This document shows positions 26,009 through 34,087 of a stretch of DNA of 64,000 bases, one piece after another; within the stretch, counting starts at the first letter, position 1; each line of letters starts with the position of its first letter. A program made the translations under genes and the position numbers. This stretch comes from Pseudomonas fulva NBRC 16637 = DSM 17717 (GTDB taxonomy: Bacteria; Pseudomonadota; Gammaproteobacteria; Pseudomonadales; Pseudomonadaceae): NCBI RefSeq assembly GCF_000730565.1, contig NZ_BBIQ01000013.1, positions 62,001 to 126,000 on the forward strand, given 5' to 3'. The notes beneath the pieces were generated by a model. That model made no database searches. It saw only the letters and a list, made by a program, of their open reading frames with translations, and was not told the origin of the DNA.

Positions 26009-26195
26009 CGGTGACGTGCTGGACACGCTTTGCCAGGCCTTTTATGGACATTTGAAGGGCACCGTTGAAGCAGTCATGGAAGCCAATCAAGGCCTTGCCG
26101 AGCAGCGGCAACCTTTTCAAGCAGGGCTGTTGATCATGTTCCCTGATATGCCCGCGATCACGCCTGATGCGGAGCACATCACCTTGTGGGATTAG
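25983..26195 (+). CDS. Tail protein X (LysM-like)
   Basis: A 70-residue protein of the P2 gpX type: GDVLDTLCQAFYGHLKG, a helix with VMEANQGLAEQ, then a Pro-Asp strand, ending ITLWD. The LysM-like fold is thought to bind peptidoglycan from the baseplate hub. I chose 25983 because GGAG lies ten bases upstream; 25989 (MTCRTSDG) is the alternative and gives 68 residues, nearer the P2 length. Confidence 0.85.
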   Translation: MAMTCRTSDGDVLDTLCQAFYGHLKGTVEAVMEANQGLAEQRQPFQAGLLIMFPDMPAITPDAEHITLWD

Positions 26196-26214
26196 ATCCC
26201 GGATCCTCCAACCG

Positions 26215-26237
26215 ACCCCGCCACGTGCGGGGTTTTT
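26215..26237 (+). terminator. Intrinsic terminator after gene X
   Basis: ACCCCGC (26215-26221) pairs with GCGGGGT (26227-26233) with loop CACGT, followed by a T-run. Confidence 0.75.
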
Positions 26238-26253
26238 CATTTTCGGAGTGCAC

Positions 26254-27306
26254 ATGAAACCTTCGTTTCGAATAGTCGCTGACGGCCGGGACATCACCGC
26301 GCTGATCAACGACCGCTTGCTGCTGCTTCGCACCTTGGACAAGCCCGGTATGGACTCAGACGAGTTCGAACTGCGTGTGGACGACCGCGATCAGGCCGTC
26401 ACGCTGCCTAAGCGGGGCGCCAACATAGAGGCATTCATGGGATACGAAGGCCAGGCGCTGGCCCGACTTGGTAGCTACCGGGTGGACCAGGTCGAAGTAA
26501 CTGGCCCGCCTGACACCGTCACCCTGCGTGGCAAGGCAAGCGACATGCGCGGCAGCGGCAAAACCACCCGTAGTGGCAGCTGGGAGAACGTGCCGCTTGC
26601 GCAGATCGTCAGTGACCTGGCTGCGCGCAATGGGTGGAAGGCTGGCTGCACTGTGCAGACCAAGGTGGCCCGCGTCGACCAGCGCAACGAGTCCGACTTT
26701 AACTTCATCACCCGCCTGGCCAGGCAGTACGACTGCACGGCCAAGGTGGGCGACGGGCAGCTGCTGGTCATGCCGCGCCAAGGTGGCAGCACCCCCGGTG
26801 GCAAGGCCTTTGGTGCCGTCACTATCCAGCGCAGTGATGTGAACCGCTACAGCTTCCGCCTGGGCGACCGCACCACGCAGAAGGCCGTGAAGACGCAGCA
26901 TCAAGACAAGAAAACCGGTGCGCTCAAGGTCGTGGAGCTGGGCAACGACGAAGCGCCCGAAGGCCTGCCCGCTGTGCACACCGACCGCCACATCTACCCC
27001 GACAAGGGCGCTGCCGAGCAAGCGGCCAAGGCCCGCTTGGCGGCGTTCAACCGCAGCACCGCCGGCGTGCGCCTGGAAATGTTCGGGCGCACCGACCTCT
27101 TTGCAGAACGCTCGATCAACGCCCAGGGCTTCAAAAGCGGGCTCGACGGCGAGTACCTGGTGGACAGCGTGGAGCAGGTGTTTATGCCCTCGGGCTGGTC
27201 GACCACGGTCGAGTGCAACGGCGGCAAGCAGGGCAAGGCGAAAGCCAAGGGCAAGAAAAAGAAGCAGACCAAACCACTACGCACCGTAGACGTATCTGCG
27301 GCGTAA
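26254..27306 (+). CDS. Baseplate hub / late control protein gpD
   Basis: A 350-residue protein of the P2 gpD family: PSFRIVADGRDITALINDRL at the start, then FELRVDDRDQAVTLPKRGA, and the middle motif NESDFNFITRLARQYDC. The Lys-rich C-terminus contains KAKGKKKKQTKP. It forms the hub between tube and spike. The earlier in-frame start at 26167 would lie inside gene X and its terminator, so 26254 (after CGGAGTG) is preferred. Confidence 0.92.
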   Translation: MKPSFRIVADGRDITALINDRLLLLRTLDKPGMDSDEFELRVDDRDQAVTLPKRGANIEAFMGYEGQALARLGSYRVDQVEVTGPPDTVTLRGKASDMRGSGKTTRSGSWENVPLAQIVSDLAARNGWKAGCTVQTKVARVDQRNESDFNFITRLARQYDCTAKVGDGQLLVMPRQGGSTPGGKAFGAVTIQRSDVNRYSFRLGDRTTQKAVKTQHQDKKTGALKVVELGNDEAPEGLPAVHTDRHIYPDKGAAEQAAKARLAAFNRSTAGVRLEMFGRTDLFAERSINAQGFKSGLDGEYLVDSVEQVFMPSGWSTTVECNGGKQGKAKAKGKKKKQTKPLRTVDVSAA

Positions 27307-27328
27307 CCCATCACTCTGGAGACAAGCG

Positions 27329-27880
27329 ATGCCAATCAGCGAGAAGCAGTTGTTACAGATCCTCCCGAACGCCGGCCGCAAAGCCGGCGTATTTGTTCCC
27401 GGCCTTAACGCCACCATGGGCAAGTACGCCATCGTTACGCGCCTGCGCATGGCTGCGTTCCTGGCTCAGATCGGCCATGAGTCGGGCCAGCTGCAGTACG
27501 TCCGCGAACTGGGCATTGACAAGTACCTGTCCAAGTACGACACCGGTCGCCTGGCTCAGCGGCTTGGTAACACGCCTGAGCCGGATGGGGACGGCCAGCT
27601 CTACCGCGGCCGAGGGCTGATTCAAGTGACGGGCCGCTCCAACTATGAAGCCTGCAGCGAAGCGCTGTTCGGAGATAGTCGGCTGCTGAATACGCCAGAG
27701 CTGCTCGAGCATCCGGTCTACGCATCGATGTCTGCAGGCTGGTTCTGGCAGAAGGAGGGCCTGAACACCCTAGCCGACGAGAGTGATTTCTTGGCCATCA
27801 CCAAGAGCATCAACGGCGGTACCAATGGCCTAGAGGATCGCAAAGCCATCTACAAGCGAGCGCTCGAGGTGCTGCAGTGA
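27329..27880 (+). CDS. Endolysin, glycoside hydrolase family 19
   Basis: A 183-residue lysin with GH19 chitinase-like features: the catalytic-helix region MAAFLAQIGHESGQLQYVRE (Glu in HES the likely acid), RGRGLIQVTGRSNYEAC, and AGWFWQKEGLNTLADE followed by ITKSINGGTNGLEDR. In phages this family cleaves the glycan strand of peptidoglycan. No signal peptide is visible, so release depends on the holin at 3144. The GTG of Rz overlaps its stop. Confidence 0.92.
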   Translation: MPISEKQLLQILPNAGRKAGVFVPGLNATMGKYAIVTRLRMAAFLAQIGHESGQLQYVRELGIDKYLSKYDTGRLAQRLGNTPEPDGDGQLYRGRGLIQVTGRSNYEACSEALFGDSRLLNTPELLEHPVYASMSAGWFWQKEGLNTLADESDFLAITKSINGGTNGLEDRKAIYKRALEVLQ

Positions 27881-28437
27881 GGGCCTGGGTCGCCTGCCTG
27901 GTCGTAATGGCGCTGCTGCTGGCCGCCAGCGCTGGCGGTGCCCGGGCAGCCTGGGTGTGGCAGGCCAACGTCTACAAGGCGCAGCTCGCTGATCAGGCCG
28001 GTAACTTTGGTATGCAGTTGGCGGAGAAGGATCGCGCACACGGTCTGGAGCGGGAGAAGGCTGCAGCAGCAGCGCTTGATCAACTGGCTGAGCAGCAGGA
28101 GGCGCGGCGCGCCCTGGAAGCCCGCCTGCAGGAGCAGGCACAAACGCATTGGAAGGAAATGGAAGATGCTCAACAAACTCAAGCTCGCCTGCGTGACCGG
28201 CTTGCTACCTCTGATTTGCGGCTGTCAGTCCTGGTCGACGCCGGAGCCTTTACCGGCACGAGTCGTGACGACAGGGTGCGAAAAGCCACCTGCACCGGAA
28301 GCATGGTTCATGGCGCCGTACGCGCCCAACTTGACCGAGCGCATGCTCAACGAATTGTCGCCATCACCAACGAAGGCAACCGGGGACTGATCGCCCTACT
28401 GGCCTGCCAGGCTTACGTGCGTGAAGTGACCCAGTAG
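27877..28437 (+). CDS. Inner-membrane spanin Rz
   Basis: A 186-residue protein with an N-terminal transmembrane anchor (WVACLVVMALLLAASAGGA) followed by a long Ala/Glu/Gln-rich coiled coil (about 35-115), the layout of i-spanins. It would fuse inner and outer membranes with Rz1 at the final lysis step. It begins at GTG 27877, overlapping the endolysin stop (GTGA), and fully contains the Rz1 gene in another frame. Confidence 0.82.
   Translation: MRAWVACLVVMALLLAASAGGARAAWVWQANVYKAQLADQAGNFGMQLAEKDRAHGLEREKAAAAALDQLAEQQEARRALEARLQEQAQTHWKEMEDAQQTQARLRDRLATSDLRLSVLVDAGAFTGTSRDDRVRKATCTGSMVHGAVRAQLDRAHAQRIVAITNEGNRGLIALLACQAYVREVTQ
28166..28390 (+). CDS. Outer-membrane spanin lipoprotein Rz1, nested in Rz
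   Basis: A 74-residue protein read in a different frame inside Rz. It begins MLNKLKLACVTGLLPLICGC with a lipobox (LICGC; the lipidated Cys is residue 20 of this start), then a Pro-rich mature region (TPEPLPARVVTTGCEKPPAP), exactly as in o-spanins. The start at 28166 follows a purine-rich GGAAGGAAATGGAAG. Full embedding within Rz is a known arrangement for such gene pairs. Confidence 0.82.
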   Translation: MLNKLKLACVTGLLPLICGCQSWSTPEPLPARVVTTGCEKPPAPEAWFMAPYAPNLTERMLNELSPSPTKATGD

Positions 28438-28448
28438 TAAAGAGGAGA

Positions 28449-28479
28449 GCCGGGTTGATGCGCCAAAATCCGACCCGGC
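28449..28479. terminator. Candidate hairpin after the lysis genes
   Basis: GCCGGGT (28449-28455) pairs with ACCCGGC (28473-28479) over a 17-nt loop. It lies just after the Rz stop but lacks a T-run, so termination is uncertain. The rest of 28,480-28,614 shows no gene. Confidence 0.4.
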
Positions 28480-28614
28480 CAATCGCTGACTGACGAAGTG
28501 TTGACCAGACAACCCGGGTGCTGAGCGACTTTCCGTTTGTAATCCGATATATGCGAGTGTTGCCAACGTTGACTGTACCAATTTAAGTTTGGTCGTGACA
28601 GTATAAACGTCTAG

Positions 28615-29661
28615 TCAGAAGAAAAAACTATCCCATCCATTTTGGGCTCTTCTAGGTGATTCCCAAGTGGACTTGTTAATTACATTGCTTGGCCAAGGCA
28701 GCTTGCCGCCTGCCAATTTTACGCCGCCGTTACTGCCGGGAATATGAACTGACTTGAAATAGTGAGATATATTAAGAAGGCTCTCGTCACGGTACGCTAA
28801 TTTATCATACATTGCGCCAATGAAGGCGCCCACCGGAGTAAATTTTTCCCAGATTTGATCCGGAGCTTCGTGGTCTATGTGTTCTGGGTAAAACTGTACC
28901 ATGTACTCACTGTGAGGCTTATCCACCCATAGCTGGTGAAAATGCGCATCGCGATGTTCTTGATGTGAGCAATCCGCATGTAAGCTCTTAAGGTGATTAA
29001 TGTAAGATTCGCGAGTTGTGGCGTCTGGTATGTTGTAGTCACCGAAAATATAGTGCGTAGTAGTGGAATGACTCAAGCGCCATCCTGCCAGGTCGGCGAT
29101 GCAAATTAGTTCAGGAAGTTCTCTAGGTTCGGATGCTTGCTTTGCAATGTTGTGAATTTTGTTGGTTAGCTCAGCTACAACCGTTTTGGCATCAGACTTC
29201 CAAGTATGGCTGTGTGCTAGTACGCCATATATCAGCGGTGACATTAGCTCTTTTTTAGGGGATCCGATTTGTTTTGGACTCAGACTGGCGATGACTTTGG
29301 CGTTTCGCATAACCTTTTCTAAGTGCCCTGATTTTAAGGTAAGCTTACATTCGAAGGCAGCCGCAACTCCATCTAGAAGATAGTATTTTTCCGCTTTGAG
29401 GAACTTAGGGTAACTTGGTTTCAGAACTATGACATCAATTTGTGGGCTTGCTTCCCCTGAAGCACCGAGAATTCTTCCTTTGGTGACTACAGAGTAACCT
29501 TCTGGTAACCATTCTCGAAGTAATCTAGCCCAAGACTCTTCACCTTGATCTCCGGAAGTCCCTGGGTCTTCGAGAACACGCGCCCTGAATGCTTTGTAGT
29601 CTTCGGCCAGTCTATTAGAAAAACTTTTGAAAAATGCATGCAGCTCGTGCTTTGGCTTCAT
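28615..29661 (-). CDS. DUF6602-like protein, putative PD-(D/E)XK nuclease
   Basis: A 348-residue protein. Residues about 20-110 have the order of a restriction-type nuclease core: a helix with QGEESWARLLREWLPEGYSV, then QIDVIVLKP (Asp76) and AAFECKLTL (Glu104, Lys106), the D...E-x-K signature. The overall sequence resembles the DUF6602 family, which includes proteins of this fold found in defence loci. The rest (about 120-348) is unfamiliar. Coding is AT-richer than the phage genes. It lies on the opposite strand to the phage late genes, before the SIR2 locus, so it is cargo. Nuclease activity is inferred from motifs only. Confidence 0.7.
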   Translation of the reverse strand: MKPKHELHAFFKSFSNRLAEDYKAFRARVLEDPGTSGDQGEESWARLLREWLPEGYSVVTKGRILGASGEASPQIDVIVLKPSYPKFLKAEKYYLLDGVAAAFECKLTLKSGHLEKVMRNAKVIASLSPKQIGSPKKELMSPLIYGVLAHSHTWKSDAKTVVAELTNKIHNIAKQASEPRELPELICIADLAGWRLSHSTTTHYIFGDYNIPDATTRESYINHLKSLHADCSHQEHRDAHFHQLWVDKPHSEYMVQFYPEHIDHEAPDQIWEKFTPVGAFIGAMYDKLAYRDESLLNISHYFKSVHIPGSNGGVKLAGGKLPWPSNVINKSTWESPRRAQNGWDSFFF

Positions 29662-29804
29662 AAGGTGGTGCTCTCAAGTACGTTAACGGTTGGTTGTGAG
29701 AGTAACCGTCGAGCTTAACGGGCTGGTTTTGTTTTGGGCAACAGCTAAGCCTGCGGGCTCACCCCAAGGTTCAGGCTTGAGGCCGTCGCTAGCTGCGTGA
29801 TCGC

Positions 29805-30011
29805 TCACGTCCGCAGCCGTTCTACCCCGGCTGAGATCAGCTCAGCGTGGATATCAAGGGTCGCCAAGGCGGCCGTGACATTTTCATGTATGTGGACTGA
29901 GCCACGATGGCTCACCCATAGAGAGAGCTCTTCCAGGGCTGCTCTGATGGCGATCTGGTTCAGATGTAGCAACTCAAGGGTGTCAGCGATTGTAGAAGCT
30001 TGGTCATCCAT
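29805..30011 (-). CDS. Small Pseudomonas-prophage-type protein, copy 1
   Basis: A 68-residue acidic helical protein (MDDQASTIADTLELLHLN, IAIRAALEELSLWVSHRG, then TAALATLDIHAELI). Start 30011 is chosen because AGGAG lies seven bases upstream; an ATG six bases further out (30017) sits too close to it. A second related gene lies at 33208-33411. The pair flanks the SIR2 gene. I know similar short proteins as unannotated genes at prophage ends in pseudomonads, but no function is known to me. Confidence 0.7.
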   Translation of the reverse strand: MDDQASTIADTLELLHLNQIAIRAALEELSLWVSHRGSVHIHENVTAALATLDIHAELISAGVERLRT

Positions 30012-30430
30012 ACGCATGCTCCTGGCACGAGAACTTTTAGGGCAAATTTAGGTCAAATACTGGACCACGTTAGGCCTGTTGAGGCCATCCGCCAAAGCCA
30101 GAATAACCTTTTATGCTGGCCTGCGGGAGTTTATCGAGGTCCACGGGCGGATTCAAATCCCTGTGCCGCGTTTAAGTAGGCTAAGCGCAGTTTTCCGCTC
30201 GGCCTCAGTGGCCCGATCTGTCTCTGTTAGTGGGGGTGAATGGGGCAAAGCGCACGCCATTCAATGCCAATGCAAATACCAGCACCGCAATCAAAAGGCG
30301 CCCAATCCCAATGATTAAGGGTGGGCGCTGTTCTCTATTTTTACTGCAGCACAATCGGGGTGAGATCCAATGCGGTTCATTGGCCGATACTGAATCTGGA
30401 GGCCTATGTCCTCACATACCATGCGCCGGT
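30012..30430. other. Gene-free stretch upstream of small gene copy 1
   Basis: I find no convincing gene here. It holds the leader of copy 1 (with CTTTTAGGGCAAATTTAGG at 30035-30053, similar to the corresponding leader of copy 2) and the terminator described next. ORFs read on the plus strand have no ribosome site and no recognisable sequence. Confidence 0.6.
30298..30328. terminator. Bidirectional terminator downstream of the SIR2 gene
   Basis: GCGCCCA (30298-30304) pairs with TGGGCGC (30322-30328), with an inner CCC/GGG pairing. On the minus strand it is followed by TTTTGATT and on the plus strand by TGTTCTCTATTTTT. It ends transcription of the SIR2 gene about 100 bases after its stop. Confidence 0.7.
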
Positions 30431-32908
30431 TCAGTTCGAATTGGTTGTCCTCAGATTCACAATATCATCGAGGGTCTTCTGCAAGTTATCTTGCGCTCGA
30501 GATATTGGTCCATAGCTTTGGGCGCTTGCTCCATTGGATTTTACGAGCTTCTGAACATCGGCAAGCATTTTTTTGCAAGCGTGTTCGAATTCTACTTTTT
30601 GTTTGGAGCTGAGTCGGATAAATTGCGCGGCATAAAATTTCGCATAATCATCAACTTGACGATACCTGTAAATGTCGTTGCTGGTTTTGCAAAATAGGTT
30701 ATGAGCACTTCTGAAAAGTTCGAAAGACTTAGTCGGGTCTGCAGATTGTGTTGCTTGGATTAGATAGAGTCTACCTTGTTGGGTGTCCAGATGATTTGTG
30801 TGATAGTTCGGCTTTTTTTTGGCAAGCGCATAGGCCTGATCAAGGAATTGTTGGGCTTTATGATAGTCTTTCTCTGGGATAACTGACATTGCATATTGAA
30901 GCCAGTAATGGGGGTCATACTGCAGCCATTTGACTTGAATCTTCAGTTGTTCATAATACTTTCTGATGTTGGCTTTTTTGGCGGCGTCAGGAAGAATTCG
31001 CTCTATAAATGAAAATCGCAGAAGAGATTTGAATAGTTCTTGCTCTTCGTAAACGTTGCCTGATTTGGCACCATATTTTTTTGCGATACTCAGCAGTTTT
31101 TGGATTATGTAAGAAGCTTGAAAACTATTTTTTAGAAGGAAAAAGCTAAATAGGCTAGACTTTGGTTTGATATCATTACCAATCATTCTAAATATCTGTC
31201 TAAAGCCGGCTTCGCGATGCAGGCTTGCTGCATAGATAGCGTCGTTATCAGCAACATCTGAGACTAGGCTGCTTGTAACCGGTTGATTGATCACGTTTAT
31301 CAACGATGCTGCGAAGACAGTATCGCTGTAGTCTTTGTTCGTTTCGCAAAACTCCATGGCTGCCTTTAGGCTGGCAGTGATATGTTTGGACTTAAATAGC
31401 TCTAGAAGTGTTAGCGATATTTGTGAGTCGTTCTCGTATTTCAAGAAGTCACATTTTTTTTGGTGGCTTAATGCTGCTCTTTCTCCCCAGGCGCCGATGT
31501 TGCTGATTACTGAAATAAACTCCTCAATTTCGTGTGGTGTTAGCTGGTCTATAAATATTTCTTGATAGGTAAAGCCGGACTCTTGAAGGTCTGGTTTGAG
31601 TCTTGAGTGGTGATGGAGTCGGGCTGTTAATACTAATATTAAGTTGTCGGGGCTGATTCTGCTGATATGTTTTACAAGGTCTATGTGGTGCTCGTAGTTA
31701 TCTATCAGCAGTACCGACTTTCTTGTGCTGGCTATGATTTGGTCAATGTCGCCAACTAAATCGGCGCCGGTGTCGATTATCTGGTAAACGTCGAAAGAGC
31801 GTGTGTGTAGGTAAGGGAGCAATGATTTTATGAATATAGTTTTCCCATTGCCAAAACCAGAGCATATTACAGTGTTGAGTTTGTTTTTCAGAAAGCGGTG
31901 GACCGTTTCTAAATCATTTCGTTTTACTATGAATGGTATTTCTGTGTCGCTTGTTATGCTGGCGTCGACTGATTCTTGCTCTATTGCGCCGAAGACCATT
32001 AAGTTTTCCACGTCTCGGTCGGCAATTATGTTTTCAGGTCTGTTCAACTCATAGAGTTCCAAGCCTTCGAACATTCGCTCGGAATCATTTGCATGGGACT
32101 GATATGTAGTGACCGCTTCCTCAATCATCAAGCTGAAAGCTTGCGCGCCTATTGGTAGTATGGTTCCATATTTTTTTAAAGTGTGAATCTCTTTTTCATC
32201 AAGCTTCGGGGCGGTGACGAAATATGTCTTCTGTCGCAGTGTGTCGTTGTCAAAAAGAAGTTTTCTTATCTCCATGTCATACATTGAGTATCCTATGAAA
32301 ACAAGGGCGCTACATGTCTCAATATCTGTTTTGAAATGGTAATGCCATTCTGAGTCGAGAAAAGAATCGGCAGAGACATAGGATGACTCAGATAGTTTAA
32401 AGCTTGTGTTTATCGTCTCTTCATTTAGTTTTTTTATGTGCCCGTTTAGGTGAATGCATAAGTTGTTTTTCTGGTAGTGTTGGCTCGGGAGCGAGTTGAT
32501 ATCTAAGCTTTCTACGCGGCGACCCATTTTTACTGATGCAATTTCAAATACTTCGTCGTAATTTGTTGTGTAGCATCGTCGCCAGTTTGCTGACGCGATT
32601 CGGGTATGGTGGTCGCATGTTTCACGGATCGTGAAAGTGTCTTTAAGTAAAGCGATAAGTTCTGATGCGTGATTGGTTTCTAGGAATTTGTCTGAAGTGT
32701 ATCTTAGGTCTTCATCTTCAGTGAATTTGCCGAGCCTTGAAATTTGTCGAGACAGTTCTTTTGCTGAGGGTACGTCAATGTTTTTGACGCTTTTACAACC
32801 CAGTGAGAAGCCTGCGCCGAGAAATGCGACTGCTTTCCCAGATGCTACAGTTGCTGCCACCCTTGAAGCTTCGACTTGAATCTGATCTTCCATAGAACTG
32901 TGTCCCAT
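30431..32908 (-). CDS. SIR2 domain + P-loop NTPase + TPR-like protein, candidate anti-phage sensor
   Basis: An 825-residue protein. An N-terminal SIR2-type domain (about 15-270) has AFLGAGFSLG (GAGFS 31-35), RCYTTNYDEVFE (Asn116) and ALVFIGYSMYD (about 203-211). Next comes a P-loop ATPase: Walker A GFGNGKT (351-357) and Walker B VLLIDN (399-404), then HSRL/LTAR sensor-like segments. The C-terminal about 300 residues are helical, with TPR-like repeats (QFLDQAYALAKKKPNY, SFELFRSAHNLFCKTS). This order matches SIR2-STAND defence proteins (Avs5-like), which deplete NAD when phage is sensed. The start at 32908 has AGGGAG six bases upstream; a GTG at 32944 is less likely. Avs-type identity and role are inferred; the usual catalytic His position looks altered (HLNGHI). 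Confidence 0.75.
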   Translation of the reverse strand: MGHSSMEDQIQVEASRVAATVASGKAVAFLGAGFSLGCKSVKNIDVPSAKELSRQISRLGKFTEDEDLRYTSDKFLETNHASELIALLKDTFTIRETCDHHTRIASANWRRCYTTNYDEVFEIASVKMGRRVESLDINSLPSQHYQKNNLCIHLNGHIKKLNEETINTSFKLSESSYVSADSFLDSEWHYHFKTDIETCSALVFIGYSMYDMEIRKLLFDNDTLRQKTYFVTAPKLDEKEIHTLKKYGTILPIGAQAFSLMIEEAVTTYQSHANDSERMFEGLELYELNRPENIIADRDVENLMVFGAIEQESVDASITSDTEIPFIVKRNDLETVHRFLKNKLNTVICSGFGNGKTIFIKSLLPYLHTRSFDVYQIIDTGADLVGDIDQIIASTRKSVLLIDNYEHHIDLVKHISRISPDNLILVLTARLHHHSRLKPDLQESGFTYQEIFIDQLTPHEIEEFISVISNIGAWGERAALSHQKKCDFLKYENDSQISLTLLELFKSKHITASLKAAMEFCETNKDYSDTVFAASLINVINQPVTSSLVSDVADNDAIYAASLHREAGFRQIFRMIGNDIKPKSSLFSFFLLKNSFQASYIIQKLLSIAKKYGAKSGNVYEEQELFKSLLRFSFIERILPDAAKKANIRKYYEQLKIQVKWLQYDPHYWLQYAMSVIPEKDYHKAQQFLDQAYALAKKKPNYHTNHLDTQQGRLYLIQATQSADPTKSFELFRSAHNLFCKTSNDIYRYRQVDDYAKFYAAQFIRLSSKQKVEFEHACKKMLADVQKLVKSNGASAQSYGPISRAQDNLQKTLDDIVNLRTTNSN

Positions 32909-33207
32909 TTCCCACTCCCTTGCGTGATGTCGATTTGAGTTCACAAATCATAACCTCAGTGCATTTGGCGCGTAAACTCCTGTCGGTTCGACAGCCGACG
33001 TTGAGGTGCCTTCGGACTCAGTGCCGGTTAGCTTAGGGATTTCGCACGCATTCCTAGTGAGCTGTTGGACGGCTCTCAAAGGATTACGAGGGACGTCGCG
33101 CTTAGGGCGAAGCTAGGCAGGATTGATACTCAGTTGGAAAAAGCTTCAACGAGGACCGTTAATGGAGCGGTTGCCCTGACTCAACTGAGAGCGATCCGAT
33201 CCGCGAG
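32909..33207. other. Gap before the SIR2 gene (its leader region)
   Basis: About 300 bases with no gene seen. It must hold the SIR2 promoter on the minus strand. A small hairpin CTGTC (32980-32984) with GACAG (32990-32994) lies here, with no clear regulator site or -10/-35 that I can defend. Confidence 0.5.
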
Positions 33208-33411
33208 TTAAGGGATTGCATACGACCGCAAACGTTTTAAGGCCGATAAAAATGCCTCTGCATTCAAATCGAGGGTTGCCAGGCCAGTCACGACGTTGTC
33301 ATGGGTGGCTGTTGACCCGGGATGACTGACCCAAAGTGACAGCTCCTCCAGAGCTGCTCTGATTGCCACTTGGTTGAAGAGCAGCAACTCGAGGGTGCTG
33401 GCCGTGGTCAA
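33208..33411 (-). CDS. Small prophage-type protein, copy 2, start degraded
   Basis: A 67-residue protein paralogous to copy 1 (29805-30011): both contain AIRAALEELSLWVSH and continue with NV...LATLD. Aligned with copy 1, the residue matching its initiator is Thr (ACG at 33424-33426 on the minus strand), so the ATG is lost. A TTG at 33411 is the only start left, without a ribosome site. The copy may be silent. The remaining codons are intact with no frameshift, so a functional product from TTG is possible. Confidence 0.5.
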   Translation of the reverse strand: MTTASTLELLLFNQVAIRAALEELSLWVSHPGSTATHDNVVTGLATLDLNAEAFLSALKRLRSYAIP

Positions 33412-34087
33412 AGAATGGTCGTTCGTGGGTAAGCTTCAGTTTCGGAAATTTTTAGGGAAGTCTAGGACGGATCCTAAGGTGCGCTCGTCTGAAGTAGGGC
33501 TCCTGTTACCGCCAGAATAGACGGTTGAAGATGTGGCAACAGCTGTCATGTTGTGATTGAAGCTGAATTAACTGATGTGTAGAAGCTTAGCCAAAGGCGC
33601 GTTTGATGCTCCCAGCAAAGGCGCGGTTGGTACAAAATTGGTACCGTTCAACATAGTTTGCCCTAGAGGTCTTGTAAATCATGGTATTTGAGTAACAGCC
33701 GCCCAATCCATCATGGGGGCAACAGAAAACCGTCTCACTACCGTATCCATGGGGCTGGCCGCGTTTTCTGGCGTTTCGGGGGGCATTCGGAAATCTCTCG
33801 GTTACTACTGATGTAGAGCGCTTTTTGCTGACCGGTCACCGCCATCGTCCTCAGAGAGGAGGTCTGTTAGCCGTGTCTTGTGCTCAGTCCACGATCAAGC
33901 GCAAAAGCGGGAATTCTATCAGGTCTGCTGATCAAGAAGTCCCCGTTGACTGCACCTCTCGGCCAGTAAGCCTCTCGATCTGTTACGCCCAACTCCCTCT
34001 AGCCAAGCCGCGATGACCTCGACTGAACGCCGTCCCCCCCAGCCAGCTCTGACTCTAAACACCCCACAAGCTCAACAAGGTCAAGCG
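33412..34087. other. Gene-free stretch; probable right prophage boundary
   Basis: About 680 bases with no gene I can support. The last prophage-type sequence is the small gene to the left and the first host-type gene starts at 34088, so the right attachment site probably lies here. A short direct repeat TTGGTAC-AAAA-TTGGTAC occurs at about 33629-33646. No tRNA gene or 3' tRNA end was found. Confirming the boundary needs the left end of the prophage. Confidence 0.45.

Noticed and set aside
30141..30175. tRNA T-arm-like segment (GGATTCAAATCCCTG)
   Set aside because: Arms do not pair with a standard G53-C61 and no acceptor or other arms are present; not a tRNA.
30230..30697. Plus-strand ORF of 155 codons at the end of the SIR2 gene
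   Set aside because: It overlaps the SIR2 C-terminus on the other strand, lacks a ribosome site and crosses the terminator hairpin.
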